NCBI RefSeq assembly: GCF_013778325.1
Contig: NZ_JACEIB010000008.1
Coordinates: forward strand, 1-64,000
Length of the DNA: 64,000 nucleotides
Direction of reading: 5' to 3'
From: Sphingomonas chungangi
GTDB taxonomy: Bacteria > Pseudomonadota > Alphaproteobacteria > Sphingomonadales > Sphingomonadaceae
This document shows, piece by piece, positions 1-7,568 of the stretch (its first letter is position 1; each line of letters starts with the position of its first letter). Both the position numbers and the translations under genes were made by a program. The notes below the pieces were generated by a model. That model had not been told where the DNA came from and ran no database searches. It saw only the letters and a program-made list of their open reading frames with translations.

Positions 1-88
1 TGAACCTGCTGCGCTTCATTCCGTCCGACTCCTTCGCGTCGGACTCTACCCAAAATCGGTCACATTCCAGGGGCGCACGTCAACAGCC

Positions 89-577
89 ATGCCATCACCC
101 GACTCAAACAACGAAAAATCCGCGGAAGAAACACGCAGCCGCATCATGCGGGCGGTGCGACGAGCCAATACCCGACCCGAAATTGTGGTTCGCAGGCTGT
201 TGCATCGAATGGGACTCAGATTTCGCCTCCATCGACGCGGGTTACCGGGTACACCGGATATTGTCCTACCGGGGCGCCACACGGCGATCTTCGTGCATGG
301 CTGCTTCTGGCACCGACATTCGGGATGCCGGATGGCGTCCATGCCGAAAACACGTATCGACTTTTGGCAGCAAAAGTTCGACCGCAACGTCGAGCGTGAC
401 CGCGACAACGAGCGAGCCTTGGTCGATCAGGGCTGGCGTGTGCTGACCGTATGGGAATGCGAGACTCGCGACCTAGAGGCGCTAGCGGAGCGGTTGCGAC
501 ACCTCTTTCACATCGAGCGCTCCAAGTCGGCTGACGCAGACAGCGCAAGCAGCGGCGGCCGTTGCTGCGAAACTTAA
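89..577 (+). CDS. vsr: Very short patch repair endonuclease (Vsr)
   Basis: This 162-residue protein matches the Vsr mismatch endonuclease family, which nicks DNA beside T:G mismatches made when 5-methylcytosine deaminates. The family core is visible: an N-terminal R-x-x-I-M-R-A-x-R segment (about 17-25), the metal-site stretch GTPDIVLPG followed by FVHGCFWHRH (about residues 54-77), and the C-terminal VLTVWECE strand. Vsr genes normally accompany a cytosine methyltransferase; none is in the window, so a partner would lie to the left. The reading frame is open back to base 2, so a start upstream of the window cannot be excluded, but family similarity begins near the ATG at 89. The gene sits beside the 3' end of tRNA-Val, a common integration site. 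Family assignment is firm. Confidence 0.9.
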   Translation: MPSPDSNNEKSAEETRSRIMRAVRRANTRPEIVVRRLLHRMGLRFRLHRRGLPGTPDIVLPGRHTAIFVHGCFWHRHSGCRMASMPKTRIDFWQQKFDRNVERDRDNERALVDQGWRVLTVWECETRDLEALAERLRHLFHIERSKSADADSASSGGRCCET

Positions 578-796
578 ATACTAGAGCATCAGCCGAATCA
601 TCGGACCGGTGCGCTGCATATTTGCTGCCCACCTGTTTGGGGCACATTACTCCTGCAAAAACACGCTTGCTGCCTGCTGCACAGCGGCCGAAGGCGCGGC
701 ACGAGACGGCGATGACAGCATCTTGCTGTCCATTCGCTGTCCACCCCCGCCCCCTCACCGCACCCTCACCGCATCACCACGGACGACAAGCATAGG

Positions 797-829
797 AAAA
801 CCCCGAAAAACCAATGGTTTTCCGGGGTT
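797..829 (-). terminator. Rho-independent terminator of tRNA-Val
   Basis: Bases 799-812 pair with 816-829 over 14 positions with one mismatch, leaving a 3-base loop. Read on the minus strand the hairpin is followed by TTTTCC. It lies 5 bases beyond the tRNA-Val 3' end. Confidence 0.75.
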
Positions 830-833
830 AATC

Positions 834-908
834 TGGTGGGCGCGGCAAGGATTGAACTTGCGACCACTGCGATGTCAACACAGTGCTCTACCACTGAGCT
901 ACGCGCCC
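834..908 (-). tRNA. tRNA-Val (GAC anticodon)
   Basis: The minus strand folds into a complete tRNA. The acceptor stem GGGCGCG pairs with CGCGCCC, followed by discriminator A and an encoded CCA. The anticodon stem is CTGTG/CGCAG around the loop TTGACAT, giving anticodon GAC (valine). The T-loop reads GTTCAATC. Length is 75 nt with CCA. Its 3' end faces the vsr region on the left. Confidence 0.95.
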
Positions 909-965
909 GTGGGGGGTGCCTCTAGCCATGCGGTCATCCGATGGCAAGCGGCTTTCCTCCGATTT

Positions 966-1346
966 TTACAGGTCGCCCTCCGCCACCGTGCCGAGGCCGA
1001 AGATGCGGTCCACCTCCAGCACCAGATCGCGCAGGTGGAAGGGCTTGGAAAGCACCTTGGCGTTCGGATGGGTGATGCCGCCCTTCAGCGCCACCGCCGC
1101 GAAACCGGTGATGAACATCACGCGCATGTCGGGCGCGATGCGGCCCGCGCGCTGCGCAAGCTCGATGCCGTCCATCTCGGGCATCACGATATCGGTGAGC
1201 AGCAGGTCGAAGCTCTCGCTTTCCAGCAAGGGCAGCGCCGCCGTGCCGCAATCGACCGCGGTGACGTGATAGCCGACCTTCTCCAGCGCGCGCGTCAGAT
1301 ACTCGCGCATCGAGTTGTCGTCCTCGGCCAGCAAAATCCTGATCAT
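966..1346 (-). CDS. cpdR: CpdR-like single-domain response regulator
   Basis: A 126-residue stand-alone receiver domain with no output domain. The acidic pocket (AEDD, residues 7-10), the phosphoacceptor D52 (LTDIVMPEMDG) and the conserved K101 (LSKPFH) are all present. Length and sequence (ILLAEDDNSMREYL at the N-terminus) resemble CpdR, which in Caulobacter and rhizobia acts, when unphosphorylated, as an adaptor controlling ClpXP proteolysis and cell-cycle progression. The cognate phosphorelay (CckA-ChpT) is not in the window. It is divergent from the amidohydrolase gene across about 130 bp. The cpdR name rests on similarity to the alphaproteobacterial family; the receiver-domain call is certain. 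Confidence 0.85.
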   Translation of the reverse strand: MIRILLAEDDNSMREYLTRALEKVGYHVTAVDCGTAALPLLESESFDLLLTDIVMPEMDGIELAQRAGRIAPDMRVMFITGFAAVALKGGITHPNAKVLSKPFHLRDLVLEVDRIFGLGTVAEGDL

Positions 1347-1477
1347 CGTCCGTCCAAACGCCCCCGCCGGCTGTCTTGATCCCTGGCGGGCTTGACCCCG
1401 CTCCTGCGCGTCGATCGTTAAGATTCGGCAAGTGCCGAACGCTTGCCCGACGCGCTTGCGATCCCTAGCAGATTAGC

Positions 1478-2341
1478 ATGACCGCGCATCCACCGGAACC
1501 GAGCGCCTATGCCAGGTTGGGACAGGCCGGCGCGCGTTCGCCGCTGGTCGTCGCGGTGCCGCATGCCGGGCGCCATTATCCGCCCGAGATGCTCGCGGCG
1601 GCGCGCCTTCCCCAATCCGCGCTGGAGACGATCGAGGACCGTCATGCCGATCTGCTGGTGGCCGATGCCGTGCAGGCCGGCGCGGTGGCGATCGTGGCGC
1701 GGATGGCGCGGGCCTATGTCGATCTCAACCGCGATGAGCGCGAGATCGATCCGGTGCTGCTGGGCGAGCGTGCCGCAGCCGGAACCTGGCTGACGTCGCC
1801 CAAGGTCGCCGGCGGGCTCGGCGCGATACCAAGCCGGATCGCGGCGGGCGGCACCGTCTGGGCGAGGCGGTTCGATGCCGAGGAGATCGAGGCGCGGATG
1901 ACCGCGGCGCATCGGCCCTATCATGCCGCGATCGGGCAGGCGATGGACGAGGCGGTGGCGGTACACGGCATCGCCATCCTGATCGACTGCCACTCCATGC
2001 CCCCTCTGGCGGGCCGGGGCGCGCATGCTCGCCTCGTGGTGGGCGACCGGCATGGCCGTTCCGCCGAGCCGCGATTCGTCGCCGCCGCGATCGACGCGGC
2101 CAAGCGCGAAGGTCTCACGGTCGCGCGCAACCACCCCTATGCGGGCGGCCATACGCTGGACCGGCACGGCAATCCCCGCGAGGGCCGTCACGCCATCCAG
2201 ATCGAGCTGGATCGCAGCCTGTATCTCGATGCCCAATTGCGGATGCCTACCGAAGGCCTCAGCCGTGCCCGCCGGATCATCGCTGCCATCGCCCTGGCGC
2301 TGGAAGACGAAGCGCGGGGCACCCTGCTGGCTGCCGAATAA
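1478..2341 (+). CDS. N-formylglutamate amidohydrolase family protein
   Basis: The 287-residue protein fits the N-formylglutamate amidohydrolase family (HutG type), which hydrolyses N-formyl-L-glutamate to formate and glutamate in one route of histidine degradation. Family markers are VAVPHAGRHYP near residue 24, ETIEDRHADLLV near 50, YVDLNRDERE near 80 and the metal-site segment LIDCHSMPP near 168. No other hut genes are nearby, so a role in histidine use is not supported by context; related enzymes act on other N-formyl amino acids. The TAA stop overlaps by one base the 3' terminator of the small RNA transcribed from the other strand. Confidence 0.85.
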   Translation: MTAHPPEPSAYARLGQAGARSPLVVAVPHAGRHYPPEMLAAARLPQSALETIEDRHADLLVADAVQAGAVAIVARMARAYVDLNRDEREIDPVLLGERAAAGTWLTSPKVAGGLGAIPSRIAAGGTVWARRFDAEEIEARMTAAHRPYHAAIGQAMDEAVAVHGIAILIDCHSMPPLAGRGAHARLVVGDRHGRSAEPRFVAAAIDAAKREGLTVARNHPYAGGHTLDRHGNPREGRHAIQIELDRSLYLDAQLRMPTEGLSRARRIIAAIALALEDEARGTLLAAE

Positions 2342-2443
2342 AAAAACCGCCCCGCGTTTTCACGCGGAGCGGCCAAGGTTCAGGGAGGAACGCGCCCGAA
2401 GGCGCGTCGTGCGCGATCACGAAGGGGGGCATGACCGCGCACT
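2341..2443 (-). ncRNA. Alpha-r8/SuhB (MmgR)-like small RNA
   Basis: Seen in the sequence on the minus strand: a predicted start near 2442, a 12-bp stem (2431-2442 with 2409-2420, including two G-U pairs) closing a C-rich 10-base loop, a second GC hairpin (about 2391-2407) with a TTC(G) loop, an unpaired UUCCUCCCU tract, then a terminator hairpin (2347-2372) and U run. The single-stranded UUCCUCCCU block just before the terminator is the hallmark I recall for the alpha-r8 family (Rfam SuhB, Sinorhizobium MmgR), which in rhizobia restrains polyhydroxybutyrate accumulation. C-rich loops of this kind can pair with Shine-Dalgarno sequences. The family name comes from memory of the motif; the RNA gene itself is well supported by promoter and terminator. 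Confidence 0.75.
2342..2372 (-). terminator. Terminator of the small RNA
   Basis: CCGCCCCGCG (2347-2356) pairs with CGCGGAGCGG (2363-2372) with one mismatch around a 6-base loop. On the minus strand it is followed by at least five T residues. It also abuts the stop codon of the amidohydrolase gene on the other strand. Confidence 0.85.
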
Positions 2444-2447
2444 TCTC

Positions 2448-2475
2448 TAAATAGGCGAGCGCGCGATTGGTTCAA
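2448..2475 (-). promoter_or_regulatory. Sigma-70-type promoter of the small RNA
   Basis: Minus-strand TTGAAC (2475-2470) and TATTTA (2453-2448) are separated by 16 bases and lie 5-7 bases upstream of the first base of the 5' hairpin. Both hexamers are close to the housekeeping consensus. Confidence 0.7.
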
Positions 2476-2549
2476 GAGATTCGGTGCAAAAAAATCACGG
2501 CTTCGACTAAATGTGTATGCGAGCCGATTAAATGCTTGACTCGAAGCGA

Positions 2550-3098
2550 TCAGCCGCCCGGCAGCATCCGCGCCACCGTGCCGTCCCGATCGACGAAACG
2601 GTGCTTCAGCGCGGCGCAGATGTGCAGCACCAGCAGCGCGATCATGAGGTAGGCGAGCTGCTCGTGCCGCTCGGCGACCATGTGGCTGACCTCCTTGTCC
2701 TGTGCGACCGGAAACATCGGCAGCGGGAAGAGGCCGAAGAATTCGAGCGGGTGGCGCTTGGGGCTGGCCGAAGTGAAGACCCAGCCCGACAGCGGAATCA
2801 GGATCATCAACGCATAGAGCAGCCAATGCACCGCATGCGCCAGCCCCTTCTCCCATTTCTTGACCGTCGCGGGCAGCGGCGGCGGCCGGTGGGTGAAGCG
2901 CCAACCGAGCCGGACCAGGCTCAGGATCAGCACCAGCATGCCGATCGACTTGTGCAAGGGGATCGCGCCGCGCAGCAGCGATTCGTGCAGCAGCCCGATC
3001 GTGAGATTGATGATGACGAGGACTGCGATCGTCCAGTGCAGCACGATCGCCACCCGGGTGTAGCGAGCGGTCCCGCCGAAACCGAACACAGTCCCCAT
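2550..3098 (-). CDS. Cytochrome b561 family protein
   Basis: A 182-residue integral membrane protein with four hydrophobic helices and the paired histidines expected to ligate two b-type hemes: VLHW in helix 1, IPLHKSIGM in helix 2, HAVHW in helix 3 and VLHI in helix 4. Proteins of this family shuttle electrons between quinol and soluble or periplasmic acceptors. The start at 3098 (MGTVFGFGG) is chosen because GGGAGGG lies 5-6 bases upstream; the frame is open further back but that part is not cytochrome-like. It is the last gene of a leftward cluster after SapC (19 bp gap) and the FAD oxidoreductase, so it may take electrons from that enzyme (inference). Confidence 0.88.
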   Translation of the reverse strand: MGTVFGFGGTARYTRVAIVLHWTIAVLVIINLTIGLLHESLLRGAIPLHKSIGMLVLILSLVRLGWRFTHRPPPLPATVKKWEKGLAHAVHWLLYALMILIPLSGWVFTSASPKRHPLEFFGLFPLPMFPVAQDKEVSHMVAERHEQLAYLMIALLVLHICAALKHRFVDRDGTVARMLPGG

Positions 3099-3117
3099 AT
3101 CGACCCTCCCTAGGCGA

Positions 3118-3894
3118 TCATCCCAGCATCGGTCCGTTTGGCGGCGGCAGCATGCCACGCTGGGACTGGCGGCCGAAGATATCCGCCATGCGCTGCAGCG
3201 AGAATAGGTGCGCGTAGACGAGCGCCATCAGCCCGTTCTGCAGCCACTTGCGGGCGACGTCGCCGCGCAGGTTCTTCACCGCATCCTCGGAGATGATCTG
3301 GAAGCCGCGATAGATGTAGGGCTGCGCCGCGCCGGTCGGCTGCGCGCTGAACTCGCCATCGGTCAGCAGCTTCTGCTCCTTGATGTCGTTGAAGAAGCCA
3401 GTGGTCATCGCGCTGGCCTGCTCCACCTGCTCGCAGAATTGCAGGACCGCCTTGGTCCGCTCGCTGGGCTGGCCGTCCTGGAAGATCGGCTCGCCCTCGT
3501 CGAACTGACCGATCACCTCGGAGGTGGGATCGACGCATAGCGAGAGATCGTCCGTGTCCGGGCTGAGCCGCGCGAGCAGGAACGGGTAGCGGCGGACATA
3601 GGCCGGCACGTACCAGTCGTCCGGGAACATGCCGCGCTCGTCGACGATGACGTTCACGCCTTCGTTCAGACCCATCAGCGCGAGCGGCACGGGGTTGTCG
3701 CCCAGCGAGAAGACGATCGGGTAGAAGCGGCTCGCCTGGATGAACTCTTCGACCAGCAGCGGCACGGCATGCGCGTTGTTGAGGAACTTCGCGCCATCCA
3801 CCGCGCGCAGCTTCCAGTCGCCATGCTGCTGCGACGAGATCGGGACGAGTTCGTTATAGAAAAGCGGCAGGCCCTGCTGGGGTGCGCTCGCCAT
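3118..3894 (-). CDS. SapC family protein
   Basis: A 258-residue protein matching the SapC family (PF07277), named after a Campylobacter S-layer locus but of unproven function. Family traits are the N-terminal LPLFYNELVPIS block, FYPIVFS near residue 58, the WYVPAYVRRYPF segment near 93-104 and the C-terminal half rich in short helices. No signal peptide is evident. In proteobacteria SapC genes often lie near TonB receptors or tryptophan halogenases; here the partners are an FAD oxidoreductase upstream and cytochrome b561 downstream. The role is unknown. Confidence 0.85.
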   Translation of the reverse strand: MASAPQQGLPLFYNELVPISSQQHGDWKLRAVDGAKFLNNAHAVPLLVEEFIQASRFYPIVFSLGDNPVPLALMGLNEGVNVIVDERGMFPDDWYVPAYVRRYPFLLARLSPDTDDLSLCVDPTSEVIGQFDEGEPIFQDGQPSERTKAVLQFCEQVEQASAMTTGFFNDIKEQKLLTDGEFSAQPTGAAQPYIYRGFQIISEDAVKNLRGDVARKWLQNGLMALVYAHLFSLQRMADIFGRQSQRGMLPPPNGPMLG

Positions 3895-3956
3895 GACATC
3901 TTACTCCTGAAAAATCCGGTCGGCACGGCCCCCCCGCCCCGACGAAGCCCCGTCGT

Positions 3957-5408
3957 CTATTGGCCGGAGCCGTCTTCTGCAAGCGGCAGCAGGGCTCCGG
4001 GGTTCATGATTCCGGCCGGATCGAGCGCCGCCTTGATCGCGCGCATCGACGCCAGTCGCACCAGATCCGCCAGCGCGGCGAAGTCGGCGCGCTTGAACCG
4101 GCCGATGCCATGTTCGGCGGAAAGCGTCCCACCCGCCTCGGTAACGAGGCCGTGGACGAAGCGCGAGACGGCGGCCGCCTGCGCGGCGAACCAGGCCTTG
4201 TCGTCGCCGCCCGCCGGCGCGCGGACGTTGAAGTGGACGTTGCCGTCGCCGAGATGGCCAAAGGCGATCGGGCGCGTGCCGGGAAAGCGTGCAACCACTG
4301 CCGCGCTCGCCTGCGCCATGAAGGCCGGCATGTCGGCAACCGGCACGGCGATGTCGTGCTTGGCGGCCATGCCGTCGCGCGCCTCGGCTTCGGAAAGGCT
4401 CTCGCGCAGCTTCCAAAGTGCTTCCGCCTGCGCCTCGCTAGCCGCGACCATCGCGTCGCCGGCAAGCCCGGCCTCGATCGCGCCCATCAGTTCCGACTGA
4501 AGCCGCTCGCCGATATCCGCGCCGCCCACCGCTTCGACGAGCACATTCCACTCCCACGCGTGGGACAATGGGGGCCGCGTATCGGGGATGTGGCGCAGCA
4601 CCAGTGCCAGCCCCTCCGCAGGCACGAGCTCGAAGCTTTCGACGGCTTCGCCCAGCCGATCCTCCAGCCGCCGCAACAGGGTGAGCGCGTCGCGCGCCGA
4701 GCGCAGCCCGATCCAAGCCACAGCGCGCGCCTCGAACGCCGACACCAGCCGCAACGTCGCGGCGGTGACGAGTCCGAGCGTCCCTTCGCCTCCAATCAAC
4801 AGCTGCTTGAGATCGTACCCCCGATTGTCCTTGCGCAAAGGCGCGAGGCCCTGGAACAGCGAACCATCGGGCAGCACCGCCTCGAGCCCCAGTACCAGCG
4901 ACCGCATCGGCCCGAAGCGCAACACCTGCGTGCCGCCCGCATTGGTCGAGACGAGACCGCCCACCGTCGCATTGCCCTTGGCGGCCAGAGACAAGGGGAA
5001 GCGCCGCCTCCGCTCCCCCACCGCTATGTGGAGATCGGCAAGCACAACACCCGCCTCCGCAACTACGGCGTTGTCTTCTGTCGAGATCGAACGGATCGCC
5101 CGCATCCGCCGCATCGACACGAGGAGCGCCCGCCCCTCTGCCGGCCCGGCCGGCGTCGCGCCGCCGACCATCGAGCTGTTGCCGCCCTGCGGCACGATCG
5201 CGACGCCTTCGGCGCCTGCACACGCCACCACGAAGGCCGCATCCTCCGCCGTCGCGGGCGAGACAAGCGCCGCCGCCGCCCCGGTCACTCGCCGGCGCCA
5301 GTCGGTCAGCCATGGCGCGAGATCGGCCGGATCGGTGGTGAAGCCGCGCGGCCCGAGCCGCGCGGCAAGCGCGCGCAGTAAGTCGGGGGAAGGCATCGGA
5401 TAAGCCAT
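3957..5408 (-). CDS. FAD-binding oxidoreductase, D-2-hydroxyacid dehydrogenase type
   Basis: A 483-residue flavoprotein of the GlcD/D-2-hydroxyglutarate dehydrogenase family. The N-terminal FAD domain carries PQGGNSSMVGGAT (about 98-110) and the glycine-rich ATVGGLVSTNAGG. The C-terminal FAD-oxidase domain carries GHLGDGNVHFNV, TLSAEHGIGRFK and the closing ALDPAGIMNPGALLP. Such enzymes oxidise D-lactate, D-2-hydroxyglutarate or glycolate and pass electrons to a carrier; substrate cannot be told from sequence. The ATG at 5408 is chosen because AGGA lies 7 bases upstream; a longer frame reaches 5483. First gene of the cluster with SapC and cytochrome b561, a plausible electron acceptor. Confidence 0.88.
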   Translation of the reverse strand: MAYPMPSPDLLRALAARLGPRGFTTDPADLAPWLTDWRRRVTGAAAALVSPATAEDAAFVVACAGAEGVAIVPQGGNSSMVGGATPAGPAEGRALLVSMRRMRAIRSISTEDNAVVAEAGVVLADLHIAVGERRRRFPLSLAAKGNATVGGLVSTNAGGTQVLRFGPMRSLVLGLEAVLPDGSLFQGLAPLRKDNRGYDLKQLLIGGEGTLGLVTAATLRLVSAFEARAVAWIGLRSARDALTLLRRLEDRLGEAVESFELVPAEGLALVLRHIPDTRPPLSHAWEWNVLVEAVGGADIGERLQSELMGAIEAGLAGDAMVAASEAQAEALWKLRESLSEAEARDGMAAKHDIAVPVADMPAFMAQASAAVVARFPGTRPIAFGHLGDGNVHFNVRAPAGGDDKAWFAAQAAAVSRFVHGLVTEAGGTLSAEHGIGRFKRADFAALADLVRLASMRAIKAALDPAGIMNPGALLPLAEDGSGQ

Positions 5409-5550
5409 GCTCGTTCCTAGCTTCCCACCCCGATCCGAGACAATCGCCATTGTCCGGACATGCATTTCACCACTGAAATTCATCGACTGTTCAACACCGT
5501 CCGGTCAGCGTCCCCGCCGTCATGACAAGGATCCCCATGAGCCGGCGGCG

Positions 5551-6015
5551 ATGATCTCGCTCGCGCTGGCCTCCCTTCTCGCGGTTCCCTCTGCCCAACC
5601 GGCGCCGCACGGCGACGCGGCGAACGGCATCCAGGTCGCCGACGTCGTGGTCAGCCAGTCGATCATCATCCGCGTGCCCGCGCGGCGGTCCCAGCGCTAC
5701 CGGCCCGCCGGAGAGCCGCCGGCGGCACCGGCCTTCAAGGAGCATAAGGGGCCGAAATGCATTGATGCCGCCACGATCGGCGGTGCTGCGGTGACGGCCC
5801 CCAACAGCGTCGATTTCATCGTGAAAGGCGGCAAGCGCATGCGCGCCGTCCTGGAAGACGAATGCCCTGCGCTCGATTATTATTCGGGTTTCTACTTCCG
5901 CGCGCCCGCCGACGGCAAGCTTTGTGCGGATCGCGACTCGATCCATACCCGCTCGGGCGGCGAGTGCCAAATCGACAAATTCCGCGCGCTGACGCCGATA
6001 GATCCCGGCAGATAG
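5551..6015 (+). CDS. Secreted hypothetical protein
   Basis: A 154-residue protein with a short signal peptide (MISLALASLLAVPSAQPAPHG). The mature part has three or four cysteines (KCIDAATIGG, ECPALDYYSGFYF, KLCADRDSIHTRSGGECQID), likely forming periplasmic disulfides. I do not recognise a characterised family. The frame is open back to 5407, but that stretch lacks signal-peptide character and overlaps the divergent oxidoreductase start; the ATG at 5551 gives a clean signal sequence. Confidence 0.7.
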   Translation: MISLALASLLAVPSAQPAPHGDAANGIQVADVVVSQSIIIRVPARRSQRYRPAGEPPAAPAFKEHKGPKCIDAATIGGAAVTAPNSVDFIVKGGKRMRAVLEDECPALDYYSGFYFRAPADGKLCADRDSIHTRSGGECQIDKFRALTPIDPGR

Positions 6016-6105
6016 CCCCTTCCGCCTTGACTCTGGCGGCTTAAACCTTCAGCGCGGCGACGTTCCCGCGTGCAGGCTCGCATGCGGGCCAATCCGGATT
6101 CCCGC

Positions 6106-7476
6106 ATGAGCTTCGCCGATCTCGGCCTGTCCGACGAAACCCTCCGCGCCGTCACCGAGGCGGGCTATACGGAGCCGACGCCCGTGCAGGCGGCCGCGAT
6201 CCAGCCCGTGCTGATGATGCGCGACCTGATCGCCATCGCGCAGACCGGCACCGGCAAGACGGCGAGCTTCGTGCTGCCGATGATCGACATCCTCGCTCAC
6301 GGTCGCGCCCGCGCCCGCATGCCGCGCTCGCTGATCCTCGAGCCGACGCGCGAGCTGGCCGCGCAGGTCGCCGAGAATTTCGAGAAGTACGGCAAGTATC
6401 ACAAGCTCTCGATGGCGCTGCTGATCGGCGGCGTGCAGATGGGCGACCAGGTGGCGGCGCTGGAAAAGGGCGTCGACGTCCTCATCGCGACGCCCGGCCG
6501 CCTGATGGACCTGTTCCAGCGTGGCAAGATCCTGCTCACCGGCTGCTCGATGCTCGTCATCGACGAGGCGGACCGGATGCTCGACATGGGCTTCATCCCC
6601 GACATCGAGGAAATCTGCACCAAGCTGCCGACCAGCCGGCAGACCCTGCTCTTCTCGGCCACCATGCCGCCGCCGATCAAGAAGCTGGCGGACAAGTTCC
6701 TGTCCAACCCCAAGCAGATCGAGGTGGCGCGCACCGGCTCGACCAACGCCTCGATCGAGCAGGCGCTGGTCAGCACCACCTCGCGCGGCAAGCGCGACAC
6801 CCTGCGCGGCCTGCTGCGCGCCGAGGACGTGAAGACCGCGATCATCTTCGCCAACCGCAAGACCACGGTGCGCGAGCTCAACCAGTCGCTCAAGCGCCAT
6901 GGCTTCGCATCCGGCGAGATCCATGGCGATATGGAGCAGGCGCAGCGTATCGCCGAGCTCGATCGCTTCAAGGCGGGCGACATCAACATCCTCGTCGCCT
7001 CCGACGTCGCCGCGCGCGGGCTCGACATCAAGGGCGTCAGCCACGTCTTCAACTTCGACGCGCCCTGGCATCCGGACGACTATGTCCACCGCATCGGCCG
7101 CACCGGCCGCGCGGGCGCGACGGGCAAGGCCTTCACCCTCATCACCGATGAGGACGCCGAGAACATCGCCAACATCGAGAAGCTGACCGGCCAGACCATC
7201 CCGCGCATCGAGGGCGCCAAGGCCGAAGCGCCCGCTCCGCGCGAGGCCCGCCCTGCGCGTACCCCGCGCGAGGAACGTGCCCCCCGTGAGGAGCGCACGC
7301 CTCGCGAGGAGCGCGGCTCCGGCCGCCGCGACCGGGATCGCGCTCCGCGCGAACGCGATCGCCGTGATGCCTCGGCCCCGCAATATGCAGCCGGACCCGA
7401 GCCGATCGCGGCCGATGCCGACGCCAACTGGAACGGCCCCGTGCCGGCCTTCCTCAGGGTCAGCTTCGAGGACTGA
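6106..7476 (+). CDS. DEAD-box RNA helicase, RhlE type
   Basis: A 456-residue ATP-dependent RNA helicase. In order: Q motif region (FADLGLSDETL...PTPVQ), Walker A AQTGTGKT (45-52), PTRELAAQ, DEADRMLDMGF (near 152), SAT, then helicase C motifs ARGLDIKGVSHVFNFD and HRIGRTGRAG. A disordered tail from about residue 375 repeats Ala-Pro-Arg-Glu-Glu-Arg units, typical of RNA-binding extensions in RhlE-like helicases of ribosome assembly or cold adaptation. Start chosen at MSFADLGL, where the family begins. Monocistronic as far as can be seen. Confidence 0.9.
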   Translation: MSFADLGLSDETLRAVTEAGYTEPTPVQAAAIQPVLMMRDLIAIAQTGTGKTASFVLPMIDILAHGRARARMPRSLILEPTRELAAQVAENFEKYGKYHKLSMALLIGGVQMGDQVAALEKGVDVLIATPGRLMDLFQRGKILLTGCSMLVIDEADRMLDMGFIPDIEEICTKLPTSRQTLLFSATMPPPIKKLADKFLSNPKQIEVARTGSTNASIEQALVSTTSRGKRDTLRGLLRAEDVKTAIIFANRKTTVRELNQSLKRHGFASGEIHGDMEQAQRIAELDRFKAGDINILVASDVAARGLDIKGVSHVFNFDAPWHPDDYVHRIGRTGRAGATGKAFTLITDEDAENIANIEKLTGQTIPRIEGAKAEAPAPREARPARTPREERAPREERTPREERGSGRRDRDRAPRERDRRDASAPQYAAGPEPIAADADANWNGPVPAFLRVSFED

Positions 7477-7568
7477 CCTCTTTCCGTAACCGTTTCGCCA
7501 TTTCTTAACGCCTCACCGCTATCACCATTCCAGCGCACGGATCTCGGATCCGCCGGGGGGCGGCAACC

